NCBI RefSeq assembly: GCF_008275125.1
Contig: NZ_CP043473.1
Span: 2,294,001 to 2,358,000 of the forward strand
Length of the DNA stretch: 64,000 nt
Reading direction: 5' to 3'
Origin: Chromobacterium paludis
GTDB lineage: Bacteria > Pseudomonadota > Gammaproteobacteria > Burkholderiales > Chromobacteriaceae
The translations under genes and the position numbers were made by a program. Below are positions 8,653 through 17,667 of the stretch, in pieces (position 1 is the first letter of the stretch; every line of letters begins with the position of its first letter). Below the pieces are notes generated by a model. It was not told the origin of the DNA. It worked only from the letters and a program-made list of their open reading frames with translations, and searched no databases.

Positions 8653-10542
8653 TCACTCCAGCCTGAAGCGCGCGATCATCTTATCCTGCTCGGCCACGTC
8701 GGCGGCGGTGTCGCTGCAGTGCTGCAGCTGCACCTGGGCCGCGTCGCTGACGCGCTGGCCGATATGGCGGATATTGCCGGCGCTGTCGTTGATTTCACGC
8801 GTCATCTGGCTTTGACGCCCCACCGCGTCGGCGATATCGCCATTGCGGGCATTGATGTCGGAAATCACATCCTGAATGCGCACCAGCATCTCGCTGATCT
8901 GCTCGGCGTCCTTCACCGTGCCGCTGGCGCATTCGCGGCTCTCGTCCATCTTCTGCCGCGCGGCGGACACCCCGCGCTGCAACTGATCTATCATGCCGCG
9001 GATTTCCTGGGTGGCCTGCTGGGTCTGCGAGGCCAGCTTGCGCACCTCGTCCGCCACCACGGCGAAGCCGCGGCCCATTTCGCCGGCGCGGGCCGCCTCG
9101 ATGGCGGCATTCAGCGCCAGCAGATTGGTCTGCTCCGCCACGCCGGTGATCACCCGGACAATGGACTCGATGTTCTTGCTGAACTCGGCCAGCTCGTTCA
9201 TCGAATGCGAAGTCTCATCCAGGGTATCGGCCAGCCGGCGTATGGTCTGGCCGGACTGGCTCACCAGCGCCACCCGGCTGCCGGTTTCCTCGTGCGCCTG
9301 GCGCGCGGCCGCCGCCACCGCCCCGGCATTGGATGTCATCTCGCCGGCTGCCTCCGCCATCTGGCCGATGGAGGCCACCAATTGCTCCAGTTCCTGCCGC
9401 AGCTGGCTGGCTTCATCGTTGCTCAGCCTGGCCTCGTTGGCGCTTTGCTCGGTGCCTTGATGCACGCGCAGCGAAATCTGCCGGATATCGCCGATCAATT
9501 GCTGCAGATAGGCGATGAAGCGGTTCAATTCGCGCGCCACTTCGCCGAACTCGTCCTTGGACGATTCGTCAATGCGGCGGGTCAGATCGCCGTTGCCGCT
9601 GTTCAGCTCGGTCAAGGAGTGCTTGAGCTGCTGCAGCGGCCGCCGCAGTATCTGCTGCATCAGCGTGCTGAGGATGACCATGCTCAGCACCACGCCTATC
9701 ACCGCGCCCCAGAAGCCGCGCCAGCCTATCTGCCGGGCGGACGCCATCACCTTGTCCTCGTCCAGCACCACGCCCACCAGCCACTTGGCCTGCTGCAGCG
9801 AGCCCAAGGGATGGAACACCACCATCAGCCGCCGGCCGTTGGCCTCGATCTCCTGCACCTGGTCGTTCAGCGCCGGCGCGGTGCCGCCGAACAATTCGGC
9901 GACGCTCTTGCCGTTCAGCTTGGCGTCGGGATGGCTGATGATCTTGCCGTCCGAAGTCAGCAGGAAGGCGTAGCCCGCGCCGTTGAAAGTGGCGGTATTC
10001 AATGCCTCCGATACGGTTTTCAGGCTGAGGTCGCCGCCGAAGGCGCCTTTGAACACGCCCTTGTCCGTCATCTTGGCCACCACGGAGATCAGGATCTCGC
10101 CGGTGGCGGAGTCTGCGTAAGGCTCGGTCAGTGTGGCGCCGGACGCGGCCTTGGCCAGCGGGTACCAGGGACGCTTGCGCGCGTCCCAGTCCGGCGGCGG
10201 GTTCCAAGAGGAGTCATTGGAAATCTTCTTGCCGTCGGTTTCCAGCCCGCCGAAGATCAGCTTGAAGCCGCTTTTCAGCGAGGGCAGCAGGAACACCTCT
10301 TGAATCCGCTCCGGGCTGAAGCCGGCGTCTATCATTTCCGACATCAGCTGAATCTGCCCCAGCTTGCCGTTCAGCCAGTTGGCGATCTGCTCCGACAACA
10401 CCTCGCTGCTCTGCGCGATCTCCTGCTCCTTGCCGGAGCGCACGCTGTCGGCCACGCTCAGATACTGCAACCAGGACAGGGTGGACAAGGTGGCGGCCAG
10501 CACCAGGGCGGAAATCAGACCGGCTTTATGCGCGATTTTCAT
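8653..10542 (-). CDS. methyl-accepting chemotaxis protein with Cache sensor
   Basis: 629 residues. TM1 lies at about 7-28, a periplasmic double-Cache domain spans roughly 30-275 (it includes [15 protein letters not shown] and a [13 protein letters not shown] strand), TM2 lies at about 275-297, then HAMP. The cytoplasmic signalling domain carries the conserved tip [24 protein letters not shown], here given in two parts: [18 protein letters not shown], then [16 protein letters not shown]. Cache receptors typically bind amino acids or carboxylates. No C-terminal NWETF-type CheR/CheB tether is present (it ends ARFRLE). I chose the ATG at 10542 (MKIAHK), six codons inside the frame. It is monocistronic, and a 133-base AT-rich gap upstream holds its promoter. 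Confidence 0.93.
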   Translation of the reverse strand: MKIAHKAGLISALVLAATLSTLSWLQYLSVADSVRSGKEQEIAQSSEVLSEQIANWLNGKLGQIQLMSEMIDAGFSPERIQEVFLLPSLKSGFKLIFGGLETDGKKISNDSSWNPPPDWDARKRPWYPLAKAASGATLTEPYADSATGEILISVVAKMTDKGVFKGAFGGDLSLKTVSEALNTATFNGAGYAFLLTSDGKIISHPDAKLNGKSVAELFGGTAPALNDQVQEIEANGRRLMVVFHPLGSLQQAKWLVGVVLDEDKVMASARQIGWRGFWGAVIGVVLSMVILSTLMQQILRRPLQQLKHSLTELNSGNGDLTRRIDESSKDEFGEVARELNRFIAYLQQLIGDIRQISLRVHQGTEQSANEARLSNDEASQLRQELEQLVASIGQMAEAAGEMTSNAGAVAAAARQAHEETGSRVALVSQSGQTIRRLADTLDETSHSMNELAEFSKNIESIVRVITGVAEQTNLLALNAAIEAARAGEMGRGFAVVADEVRKLASQTQQATQEIRGMIDQLQRGVSAARQKMDESRECASGTVKDAEQISEMLVRIQDVISDINARNGDIADAVGRQSQMTREINDSAGNIRHIGQRVSDAAQVQLQHCSDTAADVAEQDKMIARFRLE

Positions 10543-10675
10543 GGCGCGGCTCCATGGCAAAACACAGTAGTTTTACCATAGCCTCCCCCTCGCGCCTACC
10601 AAGCGGCGCCGGCCGCCTTATGCGCATGACAAAAAATAAAATCACAATAAAAACAAAGTCATGCAAAGTAGACAA

Positions 10676-11224
10676 CTATCCCCCCATGGACACCCGGCCC
10701 ACCCGGTAGCGCGGGCGCCGGCCATCGTCAGCGGCCGGCCGGCGCAGCAGCAAAACGCGCGTCAGCACCCACGTGCCGGGATCAAAAGCCACCACGGCGG
10801 CCAACACGTTCCCGTCGGCCAAGCGCTCGCGGCCCCAGGCGGCTTCCGCCGCGCGGCGCGTCTCCAGCGCCTCCCCTTCCGCCAGGGGCAGGCATTCAAT
10901 CTCGGCATGGCGAGCCTCGGCCGCCTCTTGCCTCCACTCGCCGAACCAGGCCACGGCGCTCCGCACCGCCGGGCGGCCAAACGACTCGCTCAGCGCGGCG
11001 AAGCCTGGGCCGGACAGGAAATCGCGCATGCCCTCCGCCGTCCGCCACAGATAGAATGGCGCGTAGGCATTGGCCCCGTCCTCCAGCTTCAGGCTGTATA
11101 AATATGCCTTGAACGCCAGGCCCGGCATGCCGTCGGTCAGATGGCCTTTGTCGGCGATGCGGCGTTCGATGATGTCCATCGGGTAGTCCGCCGGCAGCGC
11201 GACGCGGTATTGCATGCTCAGCAT
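10676..11224 (-). CDS. DUF4865 family protein
   Basis: 182 residues starting MLSMQYRVALPADYPM and containing MDIIERRIADKG, FKAYL and NAYAPFYLWR, all typical of DUF4865. It belongs to a dimeric ferredoxin-like or monooxygenase-like fold group and is often encoded next to a tautomerase and a LysR regulator, as here. Function is unknown. Its ATG overlaps the TGA of the tautomerase gene, and GGAGG lies ten bases upstream, so the two are translationally coupled. Confidence 0.85.
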   Translation of the reverse strand: MLSMQYRVALPADYPMDIIERRIADKGHLTDGMPGLAFKAYLYSLKLEDGANAYAPFYLWRTAEGMRDFLSGPGFAALSESFGRPAVRSAVAWFGEWRQEAAEARHAEIECLPLAEGEALETRRAAEAAWGRERLADGNVLAAVVAFDPGTWVLTRVLLLRRPAADDGRRPRYRVGRVSMGG

Positions 11225-11625
11225 CGTTGCAATTCCTCCGCGCTCAGCGTGGACGCCATGCGGCCATGGCTGAACGACCAGTTGTCCATCTCGCCGTCGG
11301 AGATCACCACCATCAGGTCGGCCGGCGACAAGCCCGGTGAAGCGCTCAGCCGCTCCGCCATGCGGGCATACAACGCCGCCTTGGTTTCGGCCGCGCGCGG
11401 TTTGCCGGTCTGAATCGCCACCAGCGCGAAATCATCGGAACGCGGGCCATCGGCGTAATCGCGGTCGAAAATCATCTCGCCCGGCTCATGCTGGTGGATC
11501 AATTGAAAGCGATCGGCCGGCGGCACGGCAAAGCATTCCACCATGGCTTGATGGACGCTGTCGGCCAGGGCGCGCAAATACTGCGGCGACTTGCCTTTAA
11601 GCACGTCAATGCGGACATAGGGCAT
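11218..11625 (-). CDS. tautomerase family protein
   Basis: 135 residues. The start at 11625 puts Pro directly after Met (MPYVRIDV), giving the N-terminal catalytic Pro of the tautomerase/MIF superfamily; the longer frame lacks this logic. The body (HQAMVECFAVPPADRFQLIHQH and then DLMVVISDGEMDNWSFSHG, each shown in part) matches the larger single-chain tautomerases. It would catalyse keto-enol isomerisation or a related cis-unsaturated acid reaction on an unknown substrate. It is ten bases downstream of the CMD-like gene and overlaps the DUF4865 gene. Confidence 0.88.
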   Translation of the reverse strand: MPYVRIDVLKGKSPQYLRALADSVHQAMVECFAVPPADRFQLIHQHEPGEMIFDRDYADGPRSDDFALVAIQTGKPRAAETKAALYARMAERLSASPGLSPADLMVVISDGEMDNWSFSHGRMASTLSAEELQRC

Positions 11626-11635
11626 GGTGTTTTCC

Positions 11636-11950
11636 TTATTTAGCCTGATCGGCCAGGACCGCATCCAATTGTTCCAACGCGACAGTGGCGGACGGCCAGC
11701 CAACATAAAAGGCCAGATGGGTCAACAGCTCGGCCAGCGCTTCGGCGCTCAAACCGTTGTCCAGCCCGCGCCGCAAATGGAAATCCAGGGCATGCGGGCG
11801 GGACTGGCCCAGCACGGCGGCGATGGTGATCAGGCTGCGCTCGCGCGGCGACAGCGCGCCGCGCTGCCAGACGTCGCCGAACAAGACCTCGCGCGTCAGC
11901 TGATCCAGCTTGGGCGCGAGGCGGGGCAAGGCATGAGAAGGGGAAAACAT
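11636..11950 (-). CDS. carboxymuconolactone decarboxylase family protein
   Basis: 104 residues, all-helical CMD fold. The segment LSPRERSLITIAAVLGQSRPHALDFHLRRGL resembles gamma-carboxymuconolactone decarboxylase but lacks the Cys-x2-Cys of AhpD-type peroxidases. The ATG at 11950 follows GGAGCC. It heads the leftward CMD-tautomerase-DUF4865 operon. This operon is divergent from the LysR gene at 12058, its likely regulator. The set may detoxify or isomerise a small unsaturated compound. Confidence 0.85.
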   Translation of the reverse strand: MFSPSHALPRLAPKLDQLTREVLFGDVWQRGALSPRERSLITIAAVLGQSRPHALDFHLRRGLDNGLSAEALAELLTHLAFYVGWPSATVALEQLDAVLADQAK

Positions 11951-12007
11951 GGCTAGGCTCCTGCGTGGGGAAGACGTGCGCTCACTGTATACCTGGCCAT
12001 TCATGCT

Positions 12008-12026
12008 AAAAATCGCATATATTTTT
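12008..12026. promoter_or_regulatory. candidate LysR operator in divergent promoter
   Basis: AAAAAT (12008-12013) and ATTTTT (12021-12026) flank a 7-base spacer in the 107-base gap between the CMD operon and its divergent LysR gene. AT-rich dyads in this position are typical of LysR-type autoregulatory sites. No binding data exist for it. Confidence 0.4.
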
Positions 12027-12057
12027 ACAAACCATCCCAAATTTCAGGATTATAATC

Positions 12058-12954
12058 ATGCGCAAGCCCCTATTCGACCTCGATGCGCTGCACAGCTTCG
12101 CCAGCGGCGTGGAGCTGGGCAGCTACGCCCGCGCCGCCGAGCGCCTGCACCGCTCCACCTCCGCCGTCAGCGCCCAGCTGAAGAAGCTGGAGGAACAGGC
12201 CGGCGCGCCCATTCTGCAAAAGGACGGCCGCGGCCTGGCGCCCACGCCGGCCGGCGAAATCCTGTTGTCCTACGCGCGGCGACTGCTGGAACTGAATGAC
12301 GAGGCGGTGCAGGCCGTGCGCGGCGCGGCGCTGGCCGGCAGCGTGCGGCTGGGTCTGGCCGAGGACTTCGGCGAGGGCATGCTGCCGCAGGCGCTGGGCC
12401 GCTTCGCCCGCGCCTGCCCGGAGGTGCATGTGGAAGTGCGCGTGGGCCGCAGCCTGGACTTGAGGCAGGCGTTGCTGGCGGGCCAGTTGGACCTGGCCCT
12501 GCTATGGAGCGACGGCTCGCCCTGGTCCCATCAAGACCAACTGGGACGCATCCCGCTGCGCTGGATAGCCGCTGTCGGCCAGCCGTTGCTGCCGCATGGG
12601 CAGTCCTTGCCCTTGGTGCTGTTCGATTCGCCCTGCCTGGTGAGGCGACTGGCTTGCGACGCGCTGGACCAGGCCGGCCAGCCCTGGCGCATCGCCGTCA
12701 GCGGCGGCAGCCTGGCTGGACTGTGGTCCGCCGTGCGCGCCGGCCTGGGCATCAGCGCGCGCACCGGCCTGGGATTGCCGCCCGACTTGCGCCCGTTGGC
12801 GCCTGGCGAGGGCGGCCTGCCGCCCCTGCCGGGGCTGGACCTCGCCTTGCAAAGGGCACAGACGCCGCTGCCCCCACCCGCGGAGCAACTGCGCCGCATC
12901 CTGCTGGAAAGCCTGGACGCTCGCCTGGGGGACGCCCAAACGGCCAGATCATGA
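12058..12954 (+). CDS. LysR family transcriptional regulator
   Basis: 298 residues. An N-terminal winged helix-turn-helix covers about 5-65 (LHSFASGVELGSYARAAERL, then RSTSAVSAQLKKLEEQAG), and a LysR substrate-binding domain follows from about 93. Like most family members it probably responds to a small metabolite and controls the divergent CMD-tautomerase-DUF4865 operon as well as itself. The ATG at 12058 sits close behind AT-rich operator-like DNA. The effector is not predictable. Confidence 0.9.
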   Translation: MRKPLFDLDALHSFASGVELGSYARAAERLHRSTSAVSAQLKKLEEQAGAPILQKDGRGLAPTPAGEILLSYARRLLELNDEAVQAVRGAALAGSVRLGLAEDFGEGMLPQALGRFARACPEVHVEVRVGRSLDLRQALLAGQLDLALLWSDGSPWSHQDQLGRIPLRWIAAVGQPLLPHGQSLPLVLFDSPCLVRRLACDALDQAGQPWRIAVSGGSLAGLWSAVRAGLGISARTGLGLPPDLRPLAPGEGGLPPLPGLDLALQRAQTPLPPPAEQLRRILLESLDARLGDAQTARS

Positions 12955-13042
12955 CGGTGGCGCGCAGCCGCACCGGATCAAGTATTGAAGCCAAAGCGGC
13001 TAACGACGATAATTAGCGGTTTTTCAAGTGGAATTCGACAGC

Positions 13043-13813
13043 ATGGCCGCCATCTCCCTCGTCGAACGGATCGACGCCCTCCTGCCGCAGACCCAATGCG
13101 GGCAATGCGGCCACAAAGGCTGCCGCCCGTACGCCGAGGCGCTGGCGGAAGGCCGCGACCCGATCAACCGCTGCCCGCCAGGCGGCGAGGACGGCGTGCG
13201 GGCGCTGGCAGCGCTGCTGCATCAGCCTGTCGTCCCGTTCGATCCGGCCGGGCCGCAGCCCAAGCCGCGCGCGCTGGCCGTGATACGCGAAGACAGCTGC
13301 ATAGGCTGCACCCTGTGCATACAGGCCTGTCCAGTGGACGCCATCGTCGGCGCGGCCAAGCAGATGCACACCGTGATCGCCGACGAATGCACCGGCTGCG
13401 AGCTGTGCTTGGCGCCCTGTCCCGTCGACTGCATCGACCTGATCCCGGTCGCCGACCCGGACGACGGCAAACGCGAACGGGTGATGGCGCGCGCGGCGCA
13501 GGCGCGCAAGCGTTACGACGCCCACCAGGCGCGCAAGGCGCGCGACGCGGCGGACAAGGCGAAACGGCTGGCCGAGCGCGCCGCCGTGCCGCCCAAGCCT
13601 GCCCCGGCCGCGGCGCCTGCCGTGGCGGAAACGCCGTCGGCCGCGGCCGTGGACAAGAACGAGCTGATACGCAAGGCCATGGAACGCGCCAAGCAGCAAG
13701 CCCCTGTGGCGGCCACCGCCTCTTCAGACAAAATGGCGGTGATCCGCGCCGCCATGGAACGCGCCGCCGCGATGAAAGCCGCCCAGCAGGAAGCCGACAA
13801 GGATAAAGAGTGA
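13043..13813 (+). CDS. rnfB: RnfB-like ferredoxin protein
   Basis: 256 residues. A 4Fe-4S motif of the RnfB/Fdx type opens the protein (CGQCGHKGC, then RCPPGG), followed by two classical 4Fe-4S clusters, [12 protein letters not shown] and [13 protein letters not shown] long Lys/Ala-rich charged tail ends in two related segments, [12 protein letters not shown] and [12 protein letters not shown]. It lacks the N-terminal membrane helix of true RnfB, and no other rnf genes are nearby. It overlaps nth by four bases. Such orphan RnfB-Nth pairs occur widely in betaproteobacteria, so it may deliver electrons to or help mature the Fe-S enzyme Nth. A GTG at 13028 is an alternative start. Confidence 0.85.
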   Translation: MAAISLVERIDALLPQTQCGQCGHKGCRPYAEALAEGRDPINRCPPGGEDGVRALAALLHQPVVPFDPAGPQPKPRALAVIREDSCIGCTLCIQACPVDAIVGAAKQMHTVIADECTGCELCLAPCPVDCIDLIPVADPDDGKRERVMARAAQARKRYDAHQARKARDAADKAKRLAERAAVPPKPAPAAAPAVAETPSAAAVDKNELIRKAMERAKQQAPVAATASSDKMAVIRAAMERAAAMKAAQQEADKDKE

Positions 13814-14442
13814 ACGCCGCCAAACGACTGGAGATTTTCCGCCGCCTGCGCGAAGCCAATCCTCACCCCACCACCGAGCTGGAATACGCCACGCCGTTCG
13901 AATTGCTGATCGCCGTGCTGCTGTCCGCCCAGGCCACCGACGTCGGCGTCAACAAGGCCACGCGCCGGCTCTACCCGGTGGCCAACACGCCGGCCGCCAT
14001 GCTGTCGCTGGGCGAGGAAGGCCTGGCCGACTTCATCAAGACCATAGGCCTGTACAAGACCAAGGCCAAGAATGTGATCGCCACCTGCCGCCTGCTGCTG
14101 GAAAAGCACGGCGGCGAGGTGCCGCAAACGCGCGAGGCGCTGGAAGCGCTGCCTGGCGTGGGCCGCAAAACCGCCAACGTGGTGCTGAACACCGCCTTCG
14201 GCCAGCCCACCATCGCGGTGGACACCCACATCTTCCGCGTCTCCAACCGCACCCGCATCGCCCCGGGCAAGGACGTGCGCGAGGTGGAGGACAAGCTGCT
14301 CAAGTTCGTGCCGGCCGAGTTCAAGCTGGACGCCCACCACTGGCTGATCCTGCATGGGCGCTACGTCTGCAAGGCCCGCAAGCCGGAATGCCAGCGCTGC
14401 GTCATCTCAGACCTCTGCGAATATCCGGCAAAACCGTTATGA
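13810..14442 (+). CDS. nth: endonuclease III (DNA glycosylase/AP lyase)
   Basis: 210 residues. It removes oxidised pyrimidines and nicks the resulting abasic site in base excision repair. The helix-hairpin-helix [12 protein letters not shown] carries catalytic Lys120; Asp138 sits in VDTHIFRV. The four Cys ligands of the 4Fe-4S cluster are at 187, 194, 197 and 203, the same numbering as in E. coli. The GTG start at 13810 overlaps the TGA of the rnfB-like gene (GTGA), so the pair is co-translated. Confidence 0.96.
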   Translation: MNAAKRLEIFRRLREANPHPTTELEYATPFELLIAVLLSAQATDVGVNKATRRLYPVANTPAAMLSLGEEGLADFIKTIGLYKTKAKNVIATCRLLLEKHGGEVPQTREALEALPGVGRKTANVVLNTAFGQPTIAVDTHIFRVSNRTRIAPGKDVREVEDKLLKFVPAEFKLDAHHWLILHGRYVCKARKPECQRCVISDLCEYPAKPL

Positions 14443-14547
14443 TTGAAGGAGAGAGAGAAACCGGGCGCAGGAAGATAACAAGCGGATTGCAAAAACGCGC
14501 AGTCGCCCCCACTTACATTCCCGCATCAGATAATTGAAGGATCGCCC

Positions 14548-16026
14548 GTGACCAACAGTCTCCGCATCATGGCCGGCGCCCTGCTCGCGGCGTCGCTGCT
14601 GTGTGGCTGCGACCGGATTGAACAGCTCGTCAAAGGCAGCAGCCAGCCTGCCCCCGTCGCCATTCCCGCTCAGCAGGATGGCCGCGTCGCCATGCTTTTG
14701 CCCGACTTCACCCAGCTTGTCACCCGCGACGGCCCTGCCGTAGTCAACATCCAGGCCGCGCGCGACAGCGCCTCGCCGCAGCCCAGCAGCGCCTCTCAGT
14801 TGCCCGTGCCGGAGGATGATCCGCTATACGACTTCTTCCGCCGCTTCATGCCCAACCAGCCGCCGCAAGACCAGGCGCCGGAAGACAGCGTGTCCTACGG
14901 CTCCGGCTTCATCATCAGCAGCGACGGCTTCATCCTGACCAATGCCCACGTGGTGGCCGATGGCCGCCAGATCCGCGTCACGCTGACCGACAAGCGCGAA
15001 CTGCGCGCCAAGCTGGTGGGCCTGGACAAGCGCAGCGACGTCGCCCTGCTCAAAGTGGCGGCAGCCGACTTGCCGGTGGCCAAGATAGGCAACCCGGCCG
15101 ACCTGAAAGTGGGCGAATGGGTAGCCGCCATCGGCGCGCCGTTCGGCTTCGACAACACCGTCACCGCCGGCATCGTCTCGGCCAAGGGCCGCAGCCTGCC
15201 CGACGAAACCCTGGTGCCCTTCATCCAGACCGATGTGGCGATCAATCCCGGCAACTCCGGCGGCCCGCTGTTCAATCTGCGCGGCGAAGTGGTCGGCATC
15301 AACTCGCAGATTTACAGCCGCTCCGGCGGTTTCATGGGCATCTCCTTCGCCATCCCCATCGACCTGGCGATGCAAGTGGCCGACCAGCTGAAAACCAAGG
15401 GCCGCGTCAGCCGCGGCCAGCTTGGCATCAACATTCAGGAAGTGACGCAGGAGCTGGCGCAGTCCTTCGGCCTGCCGCGCCCTTCCGGCGCGCTGGTGGT
15501 GCGCGTGGACCCGAAAGGTCCGGCGGCCAAGGCCGGCCTGCAACCCGGCGACATCATCCTGAAGCTGAACAGCCAGTCCATAGACAGCTCCAAGGACCTG
15601 CCCATGCTGGTGGGTTCGCTCGGCCCCGGCACCAAGATCAAGCTGGTGGTGTGGCGCAAGGGCTTCGAGAAAACCATGGAAGCCACCCTGATGGAACAGG
15701 CGCCGGATGCCGACAACAGCGCCAAGCCTGCCAACGACAACACGCCGCAGGGCTATCAGTTCGGCAAGCTGGGCCTGACGCTGTCCGAGCTGACCCCGCA
15801 ACAGCGCGCCGACCTGGGCATACGTGGCGGCCTCTTGATCCAGAAATCGCAAGGCCCGGCCTCCCGCTCCGGCCTGATGCCCGGCGACATCATCCTGGGA
15901 CTGAACCAGAATGACGTGACCAGCATCAGCGCCTTCGAAAAAGCGCTGGCTAACTCGGGCGGCCATGCCGCCCTGCTGGTCAAGCGCGGCGAAGCCGTGC
16001 TGTTCATCGCGCTCCGCACCGACTAA
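14548..16026 (+). CDS. DegP/HtrA-type serine protease, probable lipoprotein
   Basis: 492 residues. The signal sequence ends in a lipobox-like LCGC with Cys21 as the lipidated residue, so it is probably membrane-anchored on the periplasmic side. The trypsin-like domain holds the triad His134 (TNAHVV), Asp164 (RSDVALL) and Ser237 (GNSGGPLF). Two PDZ domains follow (about 285-375 and 410-490), the second with LGLTLSELTPQQ and SGLMPGDIIL. It degrades or refolds damaged envelope proteins. The GTG start has GAAGG eight bases upstream. The lipobox is unusual, since most Do-family proteases have a cleaved signal; MucD/DegP is the nearest type. Confidence 0.93.
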   Translation: MTNSLRIMAGALLAASLLCGCDRIEQLVKGSSQPAPVAIPAQQDGRVAMLLPDFTQLVTRDGPAVVNIQAARDSASPQPSSASQLPVPEDDPLYDFFRRFMPNQPPQDQAPEDSVSYGSGFIISSDGFILTNAHVVADGRQIRVTLTDKRELRAKLVGLDKRSDVALLKVAAADLPVAKIGNPADLKVGEWVAAIGAPFGFDNTVTAGIVSAKGRSLPDETLVPFIQTDVAINPGNSGGPLFNLRGEVVGINSQIYSRSGGFMGISFAIPIDLAMQVADQLKTKGRVSRGQLGINIQEVTQELAQSFGLPRPSGALVVRVDPKGPAAKAGLQPGDIILKLNSQSIDSSKDLPMLVGSLGPGTKIKLVVWRKGFEKTMEATLMEQAPDADNSAKPANDNTPQGYQFGKLGLTLSELTPQQRADLGIRGGLLIQKSQGPASRSGLMPGDIILGLNQNDVTSISAFEKALANSGGHAALLVKRGEAVLFIALRTD

Positions 16027-16047
16027 GCGCCGCGCCGCTCGCCTCGC

Positions 16048-16080
16048 AGCCGCTTGCCCTTCCGCAAGCGGCTTTTTATT
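16048..16080 (+). terminator. rho-independent terminator of the protease gene
   Basis: AGCCGCTTGC (16048-16057) pairs with GCAAGCGGCT (16064-16073) across a 6-base loop, followed by TTTTATTT. Confidence 0.9.
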
Positions 16081-16178
16081 TCCCAGCCGGCAGGAAGGCC
16101 GCAGCAATCGCATTTCAAACTAGACTCGTCCGCGCATAATTATCCATATGCCATGCTAATCATTCTCACCCGCCCCTG

Positions 16179-16672
16179 ATGGTGCATCATGCAATGCTGG
16201 ACTCGAACAGGCTAGCGCTCGCCCTCGTCGGCGTCGCGCTGATGCCGGCCTCCGGCTTTTGGCTGCTGTTGCCCCCCCCGTCTGCGCCATCTTGCTGCGC
16301 AAACCCAGGCCGCTCGCGCTGTCCTGATCGAGGACCCGAGCCAGCCGCCTCGCGCCTTCAGCCACATCCACCCCGATCCTTACCAACATGCCTGCCGCCC
16401 TGCCTGGAGCAAGGCAAGCAGGTCTGGACACTCGTTTACACGACGCGGGGACGACAGATGCGCGGGCTTGCCTTGCGCGTGATTGACGGCCGGCAGTCAT
16501 CGGGCCAAAGCCGTTGGGTGCGGTTCAACGCGCCGCGGAAGCGCAACGAGCCGCGGCCGCCGCCCTGCGAAGGCAGGACACCATCACTCTGCGCGCCCAC
16601 TCGCCATGGCCGTCGCCGCAACACGATGAAGGTTTCAGCCGCCCCATCAAAATCCCTGCCAACGCTTTCTGA
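16179..16672 (+). pseudogene. frameshifted remnant of a small exported-protein gene
   Basis: Coding-like sequence jumps between the three plus-strand frames. Frame A gives a signal-like start at 16194 (MLDSNRLALALVGVALM) up to a run of eight C at 16272-16279. Deleting one C there leads into frame B (AAQTQAARAVLIEDPSQ and AFSHIHPDPYQH). Frame A resumes near 16405 (LEQGKQVWTLVYTTRG). A third frame from 16514 (LGAVQRAAEAQRAAA, ending PIKIPANAF) runs to a TGA at 16670-16672. No single frame gives a convincing protein. I read this as a decayed gene of unknown function. The rest of the 16081-16860 gap shows nothing else. Confidence 0.5.
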
Positions 16673-16860
16673 TGCCCGCCCCGCTGCCACGACTCTCTCC
16701 GCGATAAAAATGCCAGACATTTGATTTTATTGATTGCCGCCGCAGCTCACGGCCTCATGCGGACACATTCCCACGCCTTCCCCTTTGCATTACAATAGCC
16801 AGCTAAATCATTTGGCATTTAATGTCAAAAAAATAATTTCATTCGATTGGAAAGAGAAAT

Positions 16861-17601
16861 ATGAAACGCAAGCTATGGATAGCCGCCTTAGGCCTGCTGG
16901 CGGCTCAAACCACCCTTGCACAGTCCGTCACGCCCCAGGAAATCGGCAGTGGCCAGCTGGTCGGCGAAAAACAGGTCTCGCTGTATCGGCAAACCGACGA
17001 TGCGCTGCCGCAAGTCAGCTTCAACACCACCGGCTACACGCTGATCGGCATGCTGTACGTGGCGGCAGCCGTCGCCAAGATGAAGTCGCAAAGCAGCAGC
17101 CTGCAGGAGGCGTATCACAACTACCTCAAGTCACACCCGGAGCAACCGTCGCTGCAGCAGGCCTTTCGCGACAAGGTGGCGCAGGATTTGAAAACCGCAG
17201 GCATCGAAGTGGCGAATTTCGACGAGGTGCAGGCCGAGACCACGGACAAAGCGGTCATATACCACGTCGACGCCGCCAAGCTGAGCAGCCACAAACTGGT
17301 GGTGCTGGACAAGCTGGGCAGCGCCTATTTCGCGCCCAGCTCCACCGACCCGTACAAGCCGCGCGCCCAAGTGCTGGTCACCGTGTTCGACCGCGACCAT
17401 CCTGACGCCCAGCCGCTGCAATTCATGCGCGTGGCCAGCGGCGTGCCGGACGATTCTCCTTACGTGTTCAAGGACTACGAAGCCCTGAGCAAGGACACCG
17501 GTCAAGCCTATGCCGGCCTCAGGGCCAGCGCGGAAACCTTGGCCGACGAGCTGGTGCGGTCGCTGACCCAGCCCCTTGCCACGGCCAGCGCCGCCCCTTG
17601 A
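16861..17601 (+). CDS. exported protein of unknown function
   Basis: 246 residues with a standard signal peptide (MKRKLWIAALGLLAAQTTLA, then QSV). The mature protein has no domain I recognise; it contains SFNTTGYTLIGMLYVAAAVAKM, shown here only to mark a short hydrophobic segment near 55-73, and a C-terminal half rich in charged helices (YEALSKDTGQAYAGLRASAE). It is a likely periplasmic soluble protein. The ATG follows GGAAAGAGA. It stands alone, ahead of a bidirectional terminator shared with the permease gene. Confidence 0.7.
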   Translation: MKRKLWIAALGLLAAQTTLAQSVTPQEIGSGQLVGEKQVSLYRQTDDALPQVSFNTTGYTLIGMLYVAAAVAKMKSQSSSLQEAYHNYLKSHPEQPSLQQAFRDKVAQDLKTAGIEVANFDEVQAETTDKAVIYHVDAAKLSSHKLVVLDKLGSAYFAPSSTDPYKPRAQVLVTVFDRDHPDAQPLQFMRVASGVPDDSPYVFKDYEALSKDTGQAYAGLRASAETLADELVRSLTQPLATASAAP

Positions 17602-17620
17602 GCATTGCACCAGGCATGAA

Positions 17621-17650
17621 AAAAGGCGAGGCCCACGGGCCTCGCCTTTT
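17621..17650. terminator. bidirectional terminator between convergent genes
   Basis: AAAAGGCGAGGCCC (17621-17634) is the exact reverse complement of GGGCCTCGCCTTTT (17637-17650). Poly-A on one side and poly-T on the other let it work for both the rightward unknown gene and the leftward permease gene. Confidence 0.92.
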
Positions 17651-17667
17651 GCATGCCATCCGCCGGT

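Noticed and set aside
8719..10581. 620-residue open frame antisense to the Cache chemoreceptor
   Set aside because: Leu/His/Ala/Gly-rich shadow of the real MCP gene, without any domain.
13028..13042. GTG start for the RnfB-like gene
   Set aside because: It adds five residues only and has no better ribosome-binding site than the ATG at 13043; kept as an alternative.
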